A stretch of 64,000 nucleotides of DNA from an uncultured Opitutales bacterium. Its GTDB lineage: Bacteria > Verrucomicrobiota > Verrucomicrobiia > Opitutales > Intestinicryptomonadaceae. The stretch covers positions 1-64,000 of the forward strand of contig URJJ01000004.1 of NCBI GenBank assembly GCA_900548185.1, written 5' to 3'. A program made the translations under genes and the position numbers. This document shows, piece after piece, positions 8,475-15,922 of the stretch (the first letter of the stretch is position 1; each line of letters opens with the position of its first letter). The notes beneath the pieces were generated by a model. The model was not told where the DNA came from. It searched no databases and saw only the letters and a list, made by a program, of their open reading frames with translations.

Positions 8475-8525
8475 GCCGCGCAAAATAAGGGCGTTTTATG
8501 AACCCGAATTTGCGCGGCTTTTTTT
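8475..8525 (+). terminator. Rho-independent terminator after the chagasin-like gene
   Basis: A perfect 10-bp stem GCCGCGCAAA (8475-8484) / TTTGCGCGGC (8509-8518) is followed by seven T (8519-8525). It ends the long plus-strand redox-surE-comF-chagasin run. Confidence 0.85.
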
Positions 8526-8604
8526 GCTTCTTTTTTCGCGCTTCAATGCCGGGCGAAGATGAGGGGCGTAAAAGCAATTTTAGAAGTCGGATTCAGGAAG
8601 CTTC

Positions 8605-8626
8605 ACCGCAGGCTTGCGGTTTTTTT
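8605..8626 (+). terminator. Second terminator-like hairpin, no upstream gene
   Basis: ACCGCA (8605-8610), loop GGCT, TGCGGT (8615-8620), then a run of T to 8626. About 80 bases after the previous terminator with no ORF between them. It may be a back-up terminator or the 3' end of a small RNA. Confidence 0.55.
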
Positions 8627-8768
8627 AGCGGGATGCGGAGTGGGGGCATATGTTCTGCGGAGGGGCGGAAGCCCGCCTATTTGAGTGGGTATGTCATGCG
8701 ATTTTTTATAATGCCTGGAATGGTGCCTGATATGAGAGCGGCCGCAACCGCGAGCGCCTCGTGGCATT

Positions 8769-9109
8769 GCAAACCTCGCCACGGTAGAGTTTGCAACGCA
8801 CCCGGACTATCCCTTCCGTCCCTAGGCAGACGGTGTCCGCGCCGCGCGAAAAATATGACGCTCAAACTTCTTTTCAAAGCCCTTGCAAGTCCGTTGCAGA
8901 GGCTCTTTTTTTAATCCGGCGTGCGCGATTGCGGGCTGGGCGCAAAACTCGAAGCTGGATGAAAAACATTTACAAATCTTACTTCATTTGAGGGTGTCGG
9001 CGCAAAAAGTTTCCGGAGTCAAATCCTGCTGCCAAATTTGCCCCAACGTCTTTAATTTCCCATTGTCCCCCGGCATTTCCAGTTTCAAATCCAATCTTTC
9101 AAACATCAT
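8769..9109. repeat. Dispersed intergenic repeat, copy 1
   Basis: About 341 bases that align along their whole length, by eye, with 39762-40104 in the same orientation, at roughly three-quarters identity with small indels. Shared blocks include GCAAACCTCG, TTGCAACGCACCCGGAC, a GGGCGCAAAACTCGAAGCTG block and a CTTACTTCATTT block. The left end has an inverted repeat TTGCAAAC/GTTTGCAA (8767-8796). No plus-strand gene is supported; a short minus-strand frame is also open in copy 2. Could be a decayed mobile element, a MITE-like element or an ncRNA family. Confidence 0.75.
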
Positions 9110-9312
9110 TGGATTTGAAGCGCTCAGGCTGTCCGCGCGAATCGGGAGCTTCCGCCCTCTTAAAGCCATGTATGGCCGCCGCACTTTGCGGATGGGGTGG
9201 GATAACGCGGCCGCCTGCCTTTTGCGCGCGCCGGCATGTTTTTTCAAAGGCAAATTTTGGCGGCGCGCTTGTAAAACCAAAGCTGCGCCTTGCTCTGCCG
9301 CCGCATCGCGGC

Positions 9313-9341
9313 AAAAAAATGGGGGCGGAAAATTCCGCCCC
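9313..9341 (-). terminator. Ferritin terminator
   Basis: On the minus strand, GGGGCGGAA / TTCCGCCCC (9341-9322) forms a 9-bp stem with a 2-base loop, followed by seven T (complement of 9313-9319). It lies about 70 bases after the ferritin stop codon. Confidence 0.8.
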
Positions 9342-9408
9342 GCAAGTTTTCGGAGTATGGCGTTATGCCGCAGCGTTCCCCGATACGCTTTGGAATGCTG
9401 CCCGTAGG

Positions 9409-9906
9409 CTATTCGCCGCGCTTTCCGGCCCAGTTGTTGACGCCGAAAATCAGATTCTTGTCGTCTCCGGCGTATTCCAAACCGCGCACGAAGGCGAGGG
9501 CCGTATGCTCTTCCTCCGCCTGCTCCTTCAAAAACCACGACATGAAATCGGCCGTGACCCAGTCCTTTTCGTCGTTTGCAAGTTCGTAGATTTTGGTTAT
9601 CTGGGAGGTTACGAGCTGCTCGTGGGCGTAGGCTGCCTTGAAGGCTTCAAGAGGGCTTTCAAAAGAGTCTTTGGCGGGCTTTTTCACGGCGTCGGTGGCA
9701 AAGGGCGCGTCACGCTCCGAAATGAAGTCGTAAATTTTCATTGCGTGCTCCATCTCTTCCTTGGCCTGGAGGCGCATCCACTTTGAAAATCCCTGGTAGG
9801 GGGAACGCTTGAAAAACGCGCTCATCGCAAAATATATGTGCGAGGCGTAGAGTTCGTTGTAGAACTGTTCGTTTAGAAGTTTGAGGACGTTTGATGGTAT
9901 TGTCAT
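9409..9906 (-). CDS. ftnA: Ferritin (FtnA-type iron storage)
   Basis: 165 aa, normal for bacterial ferritin. Four-helix-bundle ferroxidase that oxidises Fe2+ and stores it as a 24-mer. Ferroxidase-site residues are visible: E in NEQFYNELYASH near 13-23, the EEMEHA motif near 50 (E and H ligands), and Q/E residues in KEQAEEEHTALAFV near 127-140. It has no haem-binding features of bacterioferritin that I can see. Monocistronic: a terminator follows and a Fur-like box precedes it. The minus-strand ORF overlapping its 3' end (8984-9538) is not a gene. No clear Shine-Dalgarno. Confidence 0.93.
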   Translation of the reverse strand: MTIPSNVLKLLNEQFYNELYASHIYFAMSAFFKRSPYQGFSKWMRLQAKEEMEHAMKIYDFISERDAPFATDAVKKPAKDSFESPLEAFKAAYAHEQLVTSQITKIYELANDEKDWVTADFMSWFLKEQAEEEHTALAFVRGLEYAGDDKNLIFGVNNWAGKRGE

Positions 9907-9924
9907 GTCGTTTTTTTGAGGGTT

Positions 9925-9943
9925 AATAATGATAATGGTTATT
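9925..9943 (-). promoter_or_regulatory. Fur-box-like operator upstream of ferritin
   Basis: The 19 bases at 9925-9943 match the classic Fur box (GATAATGATAATCATTATC) at 15 of 19 positions, including an uninterrupted ATAATGATAAT core. It ends 19 bases upstream of the ferritin ATG, so it would cover the promoter or transcription start. No fur gene is in the window. The stretch up to the tRNA holds no convincing gene. Confidence 0.6.
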
Positions 9944-10196
9944 GCAAGTTTTCAGGAAAAATTCAAATGTTTTTTGCCGTGAAAATGCCGCGTTTCGTGT
10001 GGAACGGTCGTGATAGCGCATGCGGCGCGGGCGTGAAACCTATAAGGATTTTCGGCGTTTGCATGGGATTTCTGAAGCGGCGCGCCATTTTTTTAACGGT
10101 TCTTTTCTTCGGATACCGGAGCAAATGCAGGGTGCGGGCTGACGGATTTTGGTGCAAGTGTCCGGAGCTATGGAAGATAGGTTGGCTTTTAAAATT

Positions 10197-10240
10197 TTGA
10201 AAAAAATGCTTGCATTTGCCGCCCCAATGAGCATGATAAA
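10197..10240 (+). promoter_or_regulatory. Promoter of tRNA-Arg
   Basis: The 17-mer TTGAAAAAAATGCTTGC (10197-10213) is found identically before rpsR. TTGCAT (10210-10215) as -35 and ATGATA (10233-10238) as -10 with a 17-base spacer fit a sigma-70-type promoter, with the A-run as an UP-like element. The tRNA begins about 20 bases later. Confidence 0.5.
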
Positions 10241-10260
10241 AAGCTTTATTAAATGGCATT

Positions 10261-10337
10261 GCGCCCGTAGCTCAATTGGATAGAGCATCTGACTACGGAT
10301 CAGAAGGTTACAGGTTCGACTCCTGTTGGGCGCGCCA
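10261..10337 (+). tRNA. tRNA-Arg (anticodon ACG)
   Basis: Full cloverleaf of 77 bases. Acceptor GCGCCCG (10261-10267) pairs with TGGGCGC (10327-10333), one G-U pair. Anticodon stem TCTGA/TCAGA with loop CTACGGA gives anticodon ACG at 10295-10297. T-arm ACAGG-TTCGACT-CCTGT. The CCA end is encoded (10335-10337). The A34 would be deaminated by TadA to read CGN codons. A terminator follows at 10353. Confidence 0.97.
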
Positions 10338-10352
10338 TTTTTTTATTTTCTT

Positions 10353-10377
10353 AGCCCCGGATTTCGGGGCTTTTTTT
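10353..10377 (+). terminator. tRNA-Arg terminator
   Basis: AGCCCCG (10353-10359), loop GATTT, CGGGGCT (10365-10371), then T to 10377. The stretch from here to about 10640 shows no gene, only shadow frames. Confidence 0.85.
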
Positions 10378-10649
10378 GCGTCGTTTTCAAGCTCGGGGAG
10401 GGACGCGGCGGCGCAGGCGTCGGATGCGGCTTTGGCGCGTCCCGGCCGGAGCGGCATCTCGCGCGGCTTTGTCTGTGTGCATCCTGCCGAAATCCTGGCC
10501 TTCTTACGGAATGCGCGTTGGGGCTTGGCGGTCTTTAAGAGGCGTTTTATTCTTCTGCGCGGCGCCGCCGCCCGGCATGTGCGTTTGCGGATTTTCGCAC
10601 TTGCGGGTTTTGGCACAGGCTTTTCGGGTATTTTATGCAATACAAATAA

Positions 10650-10691
10650 TTGAAAAAAATGCTTGCGTCCCGGAATCGGCGTGGCAATATT
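10650..10691 (+). promoter_or_regulatory. Promoter of rpsR
   Basis: Second exact copy of the 17-mer TTGAAAAAAATGCTTGC (10650-10666). TTGCGT (10663-10668) as -35, then a 17-base spacer and AATATT (10686-10691) as -10, 32 bases before the rpsR ATG. Confidence 0.5.
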
Positions 10692-10723
10692 TCAATCTTT
10701 AAATTTAAAAACTGCAATTTAAC

Positions 10724-10906
10724 ATGTCAGAAGAACAGAAAAAGTCCGCTTTGAATCTTACGTTTTCCGATAAGGAAAGCCTCGAACGCTTCACCACCGA
10801 GACCGGCAAGATACTTCCCCGCAAGTTCACGGGCCTCAGCGCCAAGGAACAGCGCCACGTGAAGAAGACCATCAAGCAGAGCCGCAATATGCTGCTGATG
10901 AAGTAG
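10724..10906 (+). CDS. rpsR: Ribosomal protein bS18
   Basis: 60 aa. Small-subunit protein bS18, which binds near bS6 on the 30S platform. The core GKILPRKFTGLSAKEQRHV (residues 28-46) followed by a basic helix KKTIKQSRNMLLM is diagnostic. It is shorter than the usual 70-80 aa because it lacks the N-terminal extension with zinc-binding cysteines, so it is a zinc-independent form. It stands alone here; rpsF, ssb and rplI, its usual neighbours, are not present. A terminator follows. Confidence 0.9.
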   Translation: MSEEQKKSALNLTFSDKESLERFTTETGKILPRKFTGLSAKEQRHVKKTIKQSRNMLLMK

Positions 10907-10936
10907 GGCTTTTGGGAATACCGTTTTTTACCTTTC

Positions 10937-10964
10937 AGGCGGCTTCGGTCGCCTTTTGTTTTTT
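10937..10964 (+). terminator. rpsR terminator
   Basis: AGGCGGC (10937-10943), TTCG tetraloop, GTCGCCT (10948-10954), then TTTGTTTTTT. It lies between the rpsR stop and the Sua5 start, only 12 bases before the latter. Confidence 0.8.
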
Positions 10965-10975
10965 AGGGCAAGGCT

Positions 10976-11938
10976 GTGATTTACAAGGTCGGGACATGCT
11001 CGCCGTCGGATCCGGCGCTCAGGCTCGCCGTAGAAATAATACTCGGCGGGGGCATCGTCGCCGTGCCCACAGAAACCGTTTACGGCCTTGCCGCCAACGC
11101 CCTTGACGAAGCCGCGGTGCGGAAGGTGTTTCTCGCCAAGGGGCGCCCTTTCATAGATCCGCTCATCGCCCACGTCCCGGACTTTTCCGCGCTGGAAAAA
11201 ATAGCGGTTCCAAACGGGAGCGCGCGGAGGCTCGCGGAGGCGTTCTGCCCGGGGCCGATAACATTCGTGCTTGAAAAGCGCGCGTGCGTGCCCGACGTGG
11301 TGAGCGCGGGCCGTCCCACAGTGGCTGTCCGCATCCCCTCCCACCCTGTAATGAGGGCTTTTATGGAAATGGCAGGCGTTCCGATTTCCGCCCCCAGCGC
11401 AAACCCGTTCGGGTATGTCAGCCCCACCCGCGCCGAGCATGTGGAGGCCCAGCTCGGCTCGAAGGTCGGCGCGGTGCTCGACGGCGGCCCGTGCGAATGC
11501 GGGGTGGAGTCCACCATAGTGATGCTTTCGGACGAGTCAAACCCGATGCTCCTGCGTCCGGGGCCGGTGCCGCGGAGCGAAATCGAACGAGTTCTCGGGC
11601 GCAGGCTGGCCGACCCGAAGGATAATAATCCGGCCCATCCCCAGGCTCCGGGCATGTTGAAAACCCATTACAGCCCGCTGGCTTCGGTAGAGCTGTTTGA
11701 CAAGCCCCGCAACTTCGGCGGCGGCTGCGCCGTAATTTACGCTTCTCGCCCGGCTTCTCCCGGTCCCGACGAATTCTGGCTCAGCGAATCCGGCGACGAT
11801 GCGGAGGCGGCGCGCAACCTCTTTTCCCTGATGCGCGCCCTCGACGGAAAGTATTCTAAAATATTCTGTCAGCGTCTGGCTTCGGGAGCTTTGGCGGAAG
11901 CGGTAAACGACCGCCTCTCTCGCGCCGCAGCAAAGTAA
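10976..11938 (+). CDS. Threonylcarbamoyl-AMP synthase (Sua5 type)
   Basis: 320 aa. Makes threonylcarbamoyl-AMP from threonine, bicarbonate and ATP for the t6A37 modification of ANN-decoding tRNAs. YrdC domain (1-200) with VPTETVYGLAANA near 29, the KGRPxxxPL-type motif near 54 and SAPSANPFGYVSPT near 137. The C-terminal part (from about 220, after GMLKTHYSP) is the Sua5 domain, so this is the long Sua5 form rather than the short TsaC. Start is GTG at 10976, preceded by an AGGG/AAGG ribosome-binding site. It starts 12 bases after the rpsR terminator. Confidence 0.92.
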   Translation: MIYKVGTCSPSDPALRLAVEIILGGGIVAVPTETVYGLAANALDEAAVRKVFLAKGRPFIDPLIAHVPDFSALEKIAVPNGSARRLAEAFCPGPITFVLEKRACVPDVVSAGRPTVAVRIPSHPVMRAFMEMAGVPISAPSANPFGYVSPTRAEHVEAQLGSKVGAVLDGGPCECGVESTIVMLSDESNPMLLRPGPVPRSEIERVLGRRLADPKDNNPAHPQAPGMLKTHYSPLASVELFDKPRNFGGGCAVIYASRPASPGPDEFWLSESGDDAEAARNLFSLMRALDGKYSKIFCQRLASGALAEAVNDRLSRAAAK

Positions 11939-11939
11939 A

Positions 11940-12317
11940 CGTTCCGTTTAATCTAAGATGCTAACGCATCTTGGTACGGTGTGCGCCGCCGGGTCCGGGC
12001 GGCTATGGATTTATCTTACGCATTGCCTGGCGGCAATCGCTGGGTGGGTACAATCAGGAGTAAATTAGATAGTCTTTTTTTATAAGTAAGCGTTCCGCAA
12101 GCGTACCGTTTAACCTAAGATGCTAGCGCACCAACGTACCGTTGGATCTAAGATGCTTGCGCATCTTGAAACGGTGTGCACCGCCCGGGTCCGGGCGGCT
12201 GTGGGTTTATCTTACGCATTGCCTGGCGGCAATCGCTGGGTGGGGGCAATCGGGAGTGTATGTTGGGGTGGTCTAATTTGGAGTGAATTTGAAAGTCTCT
12301 TTTTTGTAAAAGGGCGT
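11940..12317. repeat. REP-like multi-hairpin direct repeat (two units)
   Basis: Two imperfect direct repeats of roughly 150-200 bases: unit A about 11940-12087, unit B about 12101-12317. Each contains AAGATGC-GCATCTT (a 7-bp hairpin), a CCGCC..GGGTCCGGGCGG hairpin, the shared 20-base block TTATCTTACGCATTGCCTGG with a TTGCC-TGGC-GGCAA hairpin, a CGCTGGGTGGG block, and a T-rich tail. Unit B also has a partial internal duplication of the left arm at 12108-12145. No ORF explains them. Typical of REP/BIME-type extragenic elements; both lie between a gene stop and the next gene. Confidence 0.7.
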
Positions 12318-12559
12318 TTTATTTTTTCCAAAGCTTTGCGATGCGGTGTTGTGGCTATGCAGCTTCTCTTTCTGCGGGAATTTTAGTTGGCGGCGGAGTT
12401 GGGGGCGCATTTTTTCGCGGGACTTATGGGATGTTCGCAGAAAGTTGGCTTCCGACTGATTATTTTATTGCGCGGCGGCATCAGTCCTATTTCATGCTCT
12501 CTTGTATGGTATGCCGCTGATTTTCGGAGGCGTCTTTTCAATTTGAATACGGGAAAAAT

Positions 12560-13201
12560 ATGAAGTTTGCAGGAACGCTTTTGTGCGCGCTTTCGGGTGC
12601 GGCCATTTCATGCGCCGCTTTTGCGGCAGATACGGTTGAGCTTTTCAACGGGAAGAATCTGGACGGCTGGACGCTCTTTGCCGACGGCGCCTCCGGCGGG
12701 GATGTGTTTTCCGCCAAAGACGGGATAATACGCGTCAAGGGGAAGCCGTTCGGGTACATGTTTACAAACGGCAAATATTCGGACTTCAGGCTCCATGTTG
12801 AATGGATGTATCCTGCCCAAAAGAGCAACAGCGGCATATTCCTCTTTGTCCAGAATCCCCCCGCAATATGGCCGAACGCTGTCGAGTGCCAGCTCTGCGC
12901 CGACAGGGCGGGGGATTTTGTGCTTCTCGGCGGTTCAGACTTGGCCGAATACAAGGCTCCCGAAGGCGGCGCGCGCCCAGCGTTTCCGGTGGTTTCAAAG
13001 AGGGGGCCTTCAAACGAAAATCCCGTGGGCGAATGGAACAGCGCCGACATCATATGTAAAGACGGCTCTATCGAGGTCTTTATAAACGGGACTCTTCAAA
13101 ACCGCGCCACTGGCTCCATGCATAAGAGCGGGCACATCGGCCTGCAAAGCGAGGGCGGGGAAATTCTCTTTAGAAACGTGCGCCTCACCCCGCTTGAATG
13201 A
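12560..13201 (+). CDS. Secreted DUF1080 (3-keto-disaccharide hydrolase family) protein
   Basis: 213 aa. Signal peptide (about 1-22, ending AFA|AD). The remainder is a single DUF1080/PF06439 concanavalin-like lectin/glucanase-fold domain: LFNGKNLDGW at the start, SGIFLFVQ in the middle, EYKAPEGG, and GHIGLQSEGGEILFRNVRL at the end. Members are abundant in Bacteroidetes, Planctomycetes and Verrucomicrobia, and some hydrolyse 3-keto-glycosides. Periplasmic or secreted. It is single-gene, with the REP-like repeat upstream and msrBA converging from the other side. Confidence 0.88.
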   Translation: MKFAGTLLCALSGAAISCAAFAADTVELFNGKNLDGWTLFADGASGGDVFSAKDGIIRVKGKPFGYMFTNGKYSDFRLHVEWMYPAQKSNSGIFLFVQNPPAIWPNAVECQLCADRAGDFVLLGGSDLAEYKAPEGGARPAFPVVSKRGPSNENPVGEWNSADIICKDGSIEVFINGTLQNRATGSMHKSGHIGLQSEGGEILFRNVRLTPLE

Positions 13202-13322
13202 TTGCGGCGCCCCGGGTGTCTCCGGGCGGCTCGCGCTTGTTTTGCGTTTGCGGATTTCCCCCCGTCTAGCCCGGCGCATGGGATTGCGCTTGCGGGCGCG
13301 GAAGTTCAGGCGGCTGGAAATA

Positions 13323-14261
13323 TCAAAAGATTTTCCGGCGCGCGTGGCAGTAGGGCGCCTTGCCGTTTCTTTCATAGAAACGCTGGTGGCGTGCTTCGGC
13401 AGGGTGGAATTTCGCATCCGGAAGCACTTTTGTCGCCACGCTGAAGCCTCGGCTTTTGAGGCCGGCTATGATTTCCTCCGCGTCTTTCCTCTGTTCTGGG
13501 CTTCCTGCGAAAACCGCCGAGAGGTACTGCGGCCCTATGTCCGGCCCCTGCCCGTCGGTCTGGGTGAAGTCGTGAATCTCAAAAAAGGCCCTGAGGATGT
13601 CGGGGTATGAGGTTTTCGACTTGTCGAATATTATTTCAACCGCCTCCAGATGGCCGGTGTTTCCGGCGCAGACGCTGGCATAGGATGGGTTTTCCGTCCG
13701 TCCCCCGGCATATCCCGAGACGCAGGACACCACTCCGGAGATTTTCCGCATAAGCTCCTCCACACCCCAAAAGCATCCGCCTGCGACTACCGCGCGCCCT
13801 AGGCTTTCTTCGGGGATGAATTTCATTGAGAGCGAATTTACACAGTGGCGCGTGTTTTTTGGGGTCATGCGCTCGCCTTCAAAAACGTGCCCCAGATGGG
13901 CGCCGCAGCGCGCGCAGGCGATTTCGGTGCGCACTCCGTCGGCGTCCGGAATCCGCGCGACGGCCCCCGGAACGGCGTCGTCGAAGGCGGGCCAGCCGCA
14001 TCCGGAATCGAACTTGTCGGAGGACTTGTACAGGGCGGAGCCGCATGACTTGCATGCGTAAATCCCGCTCCCAAAAAATTTGTCGTACTTGCCGCTGAAC
14101 GGGGATTCGGTGGCTTTCCCAAACATTACCGCCTTCTCTTGCGGCGTGAGGTTTTGCTCCATTGAAAAATCCCTTCCGTGCGCCGCGGCCGCGAAAACGG
14201 CCGATGCCGCAAGCGCCCGCGCCAGTTTTGCCGCGTGCATGCGTCTGCGCAAAATTCCCAT
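13323..14261 (-). CDS. msrBA: Exported MsrB-MsrA fusion, peptide methionine sulfoxide reductase
   Basis: 312 aa. Reduces both epimers of methionine sulfoxide. N-terminal signal-like segment (1-30), then the MsrB domain (about 34-155) with zinc cysteines CKSC and CARC and the catalytic cysteine in RHCVNS near 140, then the MsrA domain (about 157-305) with catalytic GCFWG near 163. The order B-then-A is the reverse of the better-known PilB-type A-B fusions. The signal suggests a periplasmic envelope repair enzyme. It is 30 bases downstream of the DUF1189 gene on the same strand, so it is probably the last gene of that operon. Met8 (14240) is an alternative start that also gives a signal peptide. 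Confidence 0.92.
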   Translation of the reverse strand: MGILRRRMHAAKLARALAASAVFAAAAHGRDFSMEQNLTPQEKAVMFGKATESPFSGKYDKFFGSGIYACKSCGSALYKSSDKFDSGCGWPAFDDAVPGAVARIPDADGVRTEIACARCGAHLGHVFEGERMTPKNTRHCVNSLSMKFIPEESLGRAVVAGGCFWGVEELMRKISGVVSCVSGYAGGRTENPSYASVCAGNTGHLEAVEIIFDKSKTSYPDILRAFFEIHDFTQTDGQGPDIGPQYLSAVFAGSPEQRKDAEEIIAGLKSRGFSVATKVLPDAKFHPAEARHQRFYERNGKAPYCHARRKIF

Positions 14262-14291
14262 TCCGGGGGAATCGTAATTTTTTTGCGCCGG

Positions 14292-15119
14292 TTAAAGGGG
14301 GGCGTTAGGCGGGCGCCATCCCGAGGCGGCCAGCCTGCGCATTATTTTCATCATTATCGCCAGCGTGAGGAAGGGGTATATTATGATTCCAAGCTGAGAC
14401 ACTCCGAAGAACGTGAATTCGAGCGCAAACATCATCGCAGCCGGGGTCGAGGCTATCAGCGCAATTTTGAAAGCCCCGAAGAGTCCCAGCCCCGGAAGGA
14501 GGGTGGCCCCCATTATGCGGGCCGAAAACAGGGCAATCAGCACCAGCAGCGCGTCGAAGAAAAACGACACCCCGAAGCATATCGCAGGCAGCATTGTGTA
14601 GGCGGCCGCCATTATCTCCCGCTCTATGAAGCTGCGGGCCGATTCCGGATTTATCTTTATTGGAGCATCCGCTGCCCCGGATTCGGGCAGGCCCCGGTAG
14701 GCCATATATCTGGATGCGAGGTCCCGGTAGAATACGTACTGCTCGGCATCGCCCATTATTATGGCGAGCCTGTCCTTTTCCATTGCAAACATCAGGCCGC
14801 GCGTCTGTGCGGGCTCCAAAAAGGACGGCGTCATGGCCATGAAGTTTTCGCCGTCTTTGAACTTTATGAATACGGGTTTATCCGACTTCATCTTCAGCGT
14901 TCCGCCGGATATTTCGGCGTCCGGTATCTGCGACGCCACATAGTCCTTCTGGGAGGCTGCGAATGAGAGGAAGGCGGGCAGCATGAAGGCGGACGACAGG
15001 GCTGTCGAAATGGCGCAGAGAAATAGGAAATAAATCGCGGCCTTCCACCGCCAGCCCTCTATGGCCGCCGCATAGTCTTCCGCGCTGTAAAGCGATTTCC
15101 AAAGCAGCCTGAACATCAT
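14292..15119 (-). CDS. DUF1189 family membrane protein
   Basis: 275 aa. Matches DUF1189: an N-terminal helix (about 27-53), a soluble extracytoplasmic stretch (about 54-175) and three or so closely packed hydrophobic helices in the C-terminal half (about 180-260). Function unknown. The start overlaps the upstream pseudouridine synthase stop by 4 bases (ATGA), so the two are co-translated. Met2 is equally possible as start. Confidence 0.75.
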   Translation of the reverse strand: MMFRLLWKSLYSAEDYAAAIEGWRWKAAIYFLFLCAISTALSSAFMLPAFLSFAASQKDYVASQIPDAEISGGTLKMKSDKPVFIKFKDGENFMAMTPSFLEPAQTRGLMFAMEKDRLAIIMGDAEQYVFYRDLASRYMAYRGLPESGAADAPIKINPESARSFIEREIMAAAYTMLPAICFGVSFFFDALLVLIALFSARIMGATLLPGLGLFGAFKIALIASTPAAMMFALEFTFFGVSQLGIIIYPFLTLAIMMKIMRRLAASGWRPPNAPL

Positions 15120-15922
15120 ATCCCCCTGAGTTTTGCGGTTGCACGCCCGTCGAATGACAGGGCTTTTTCAAACGATTCCGGAAGCGGGGCTTCCGCGCTG
15201 AAGGAGATTTTTTCGCCGCCAATTTCAAATTCGACCGAGGTCGAAAAGCAGTGCAGGAACATTCTGGGGATGGAAAATACGGAGCGGAAACGCCTGTTCA
15301 ACTGGAAGTCGCCGTAGGTCGCGTCGCCGAGTATTGGCAGGCCGTGTTTTGCGCACTGTATCCTGAGCTGGTGGGTCCGGCCCGTGAGGGGTTCGAGCCT
15401 TACGAGCGAAAGCCCCATGCCGTTTTGGTCCGTCCTTTCAACTTCAAAGTGGGAGCGCGACTTGTACCCGCCGGATTCGGCTGCGCGGCCGCGCACAAAG
15501 GCCCCGGTTTTGCGTATTTCGATTAGGTCCGACCAGTCTCCGCTCTTTACGAAAGACCTCCCGCCGCAGACGGCGTAATACACCTTCTTTGCCGACTTCT
15601 CCCTGAAGGCGGCCCTTGCGGCTTCGGCCACGCGCCCGTCGGCAGAGGCTAGCATCACGCCCGAGGTCGGGGAGTCCAGCCTGTTTATGAGATGCAGGCG
15701 CATCTTTTCCCCGCTTGCAGTATCCTCCCAGGAGTAGTATTCCCCGCTGAAATTGTACTTTGCGCGCACGATTGACGGGGATTCGTTGCGCTCCCTCTTT
15801 GGGTTTGGGTGGGACATTATGCCGGAGCCCTTGTTTATGGCGATAATCCCGCAGTCCATATAGGCCAGCGGTTCGGCCTTTTTGGCAAAGGGCGTCCTTG
15901 CTATGAATTCTTCTATGTTCAT
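15116..15922 (-). CDS. RluA-family pseudouridine synthase
   Basis: 268 aa. Converts uridine to pseudouridine in rRNA or tRNA. The catalytic motif NRLDSPTSGVML (near residue 79, D the nucleophile) and the RluA motif LEPLTGRTHQLRIQ near 177 are intact. There is no N-terminal S4 domain, so it resembles the shorter RluA/TruC-type proteins. The exact target base cannot be read from sequence. 4-base overlaps on both sides put it in the maf-tonB-rluA-DUF1189 operon. Confidence 0.9.
   Translation of the reverse strand: MNIEEFIARTPFAKKAEPLAYMDCGIIAINKGSGIMSHPNPKRERNESPSIVRAKYNFSGEYYSWEDTASGEKMRLHLINRLDSPTSGVMLASADGRVAEAARAAFREKSAKKVYYAVCGGRSFVKSGDWSDLIEIRKTGAFVRGRAAESGGYKSRSHFEVERTDQNGMGLSLVRLEPLTGRTHQLRIQCAKHGLPILGDATYGDFQLNRRFRSVFSIPRMFLHCFSTSVEFEIGGEKISFSAEAPLPESFEKALSFDGRATAKLRGI

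Noticed and set aside
8984..9538. 184-codon minus-strand frame overlapping the ferritin 3' end
   Set aside because: It overlaps a certain gene and its terminator and has no protein-like composition; only its last about 40 codons are of interest because they fall in the dispersed repeat.
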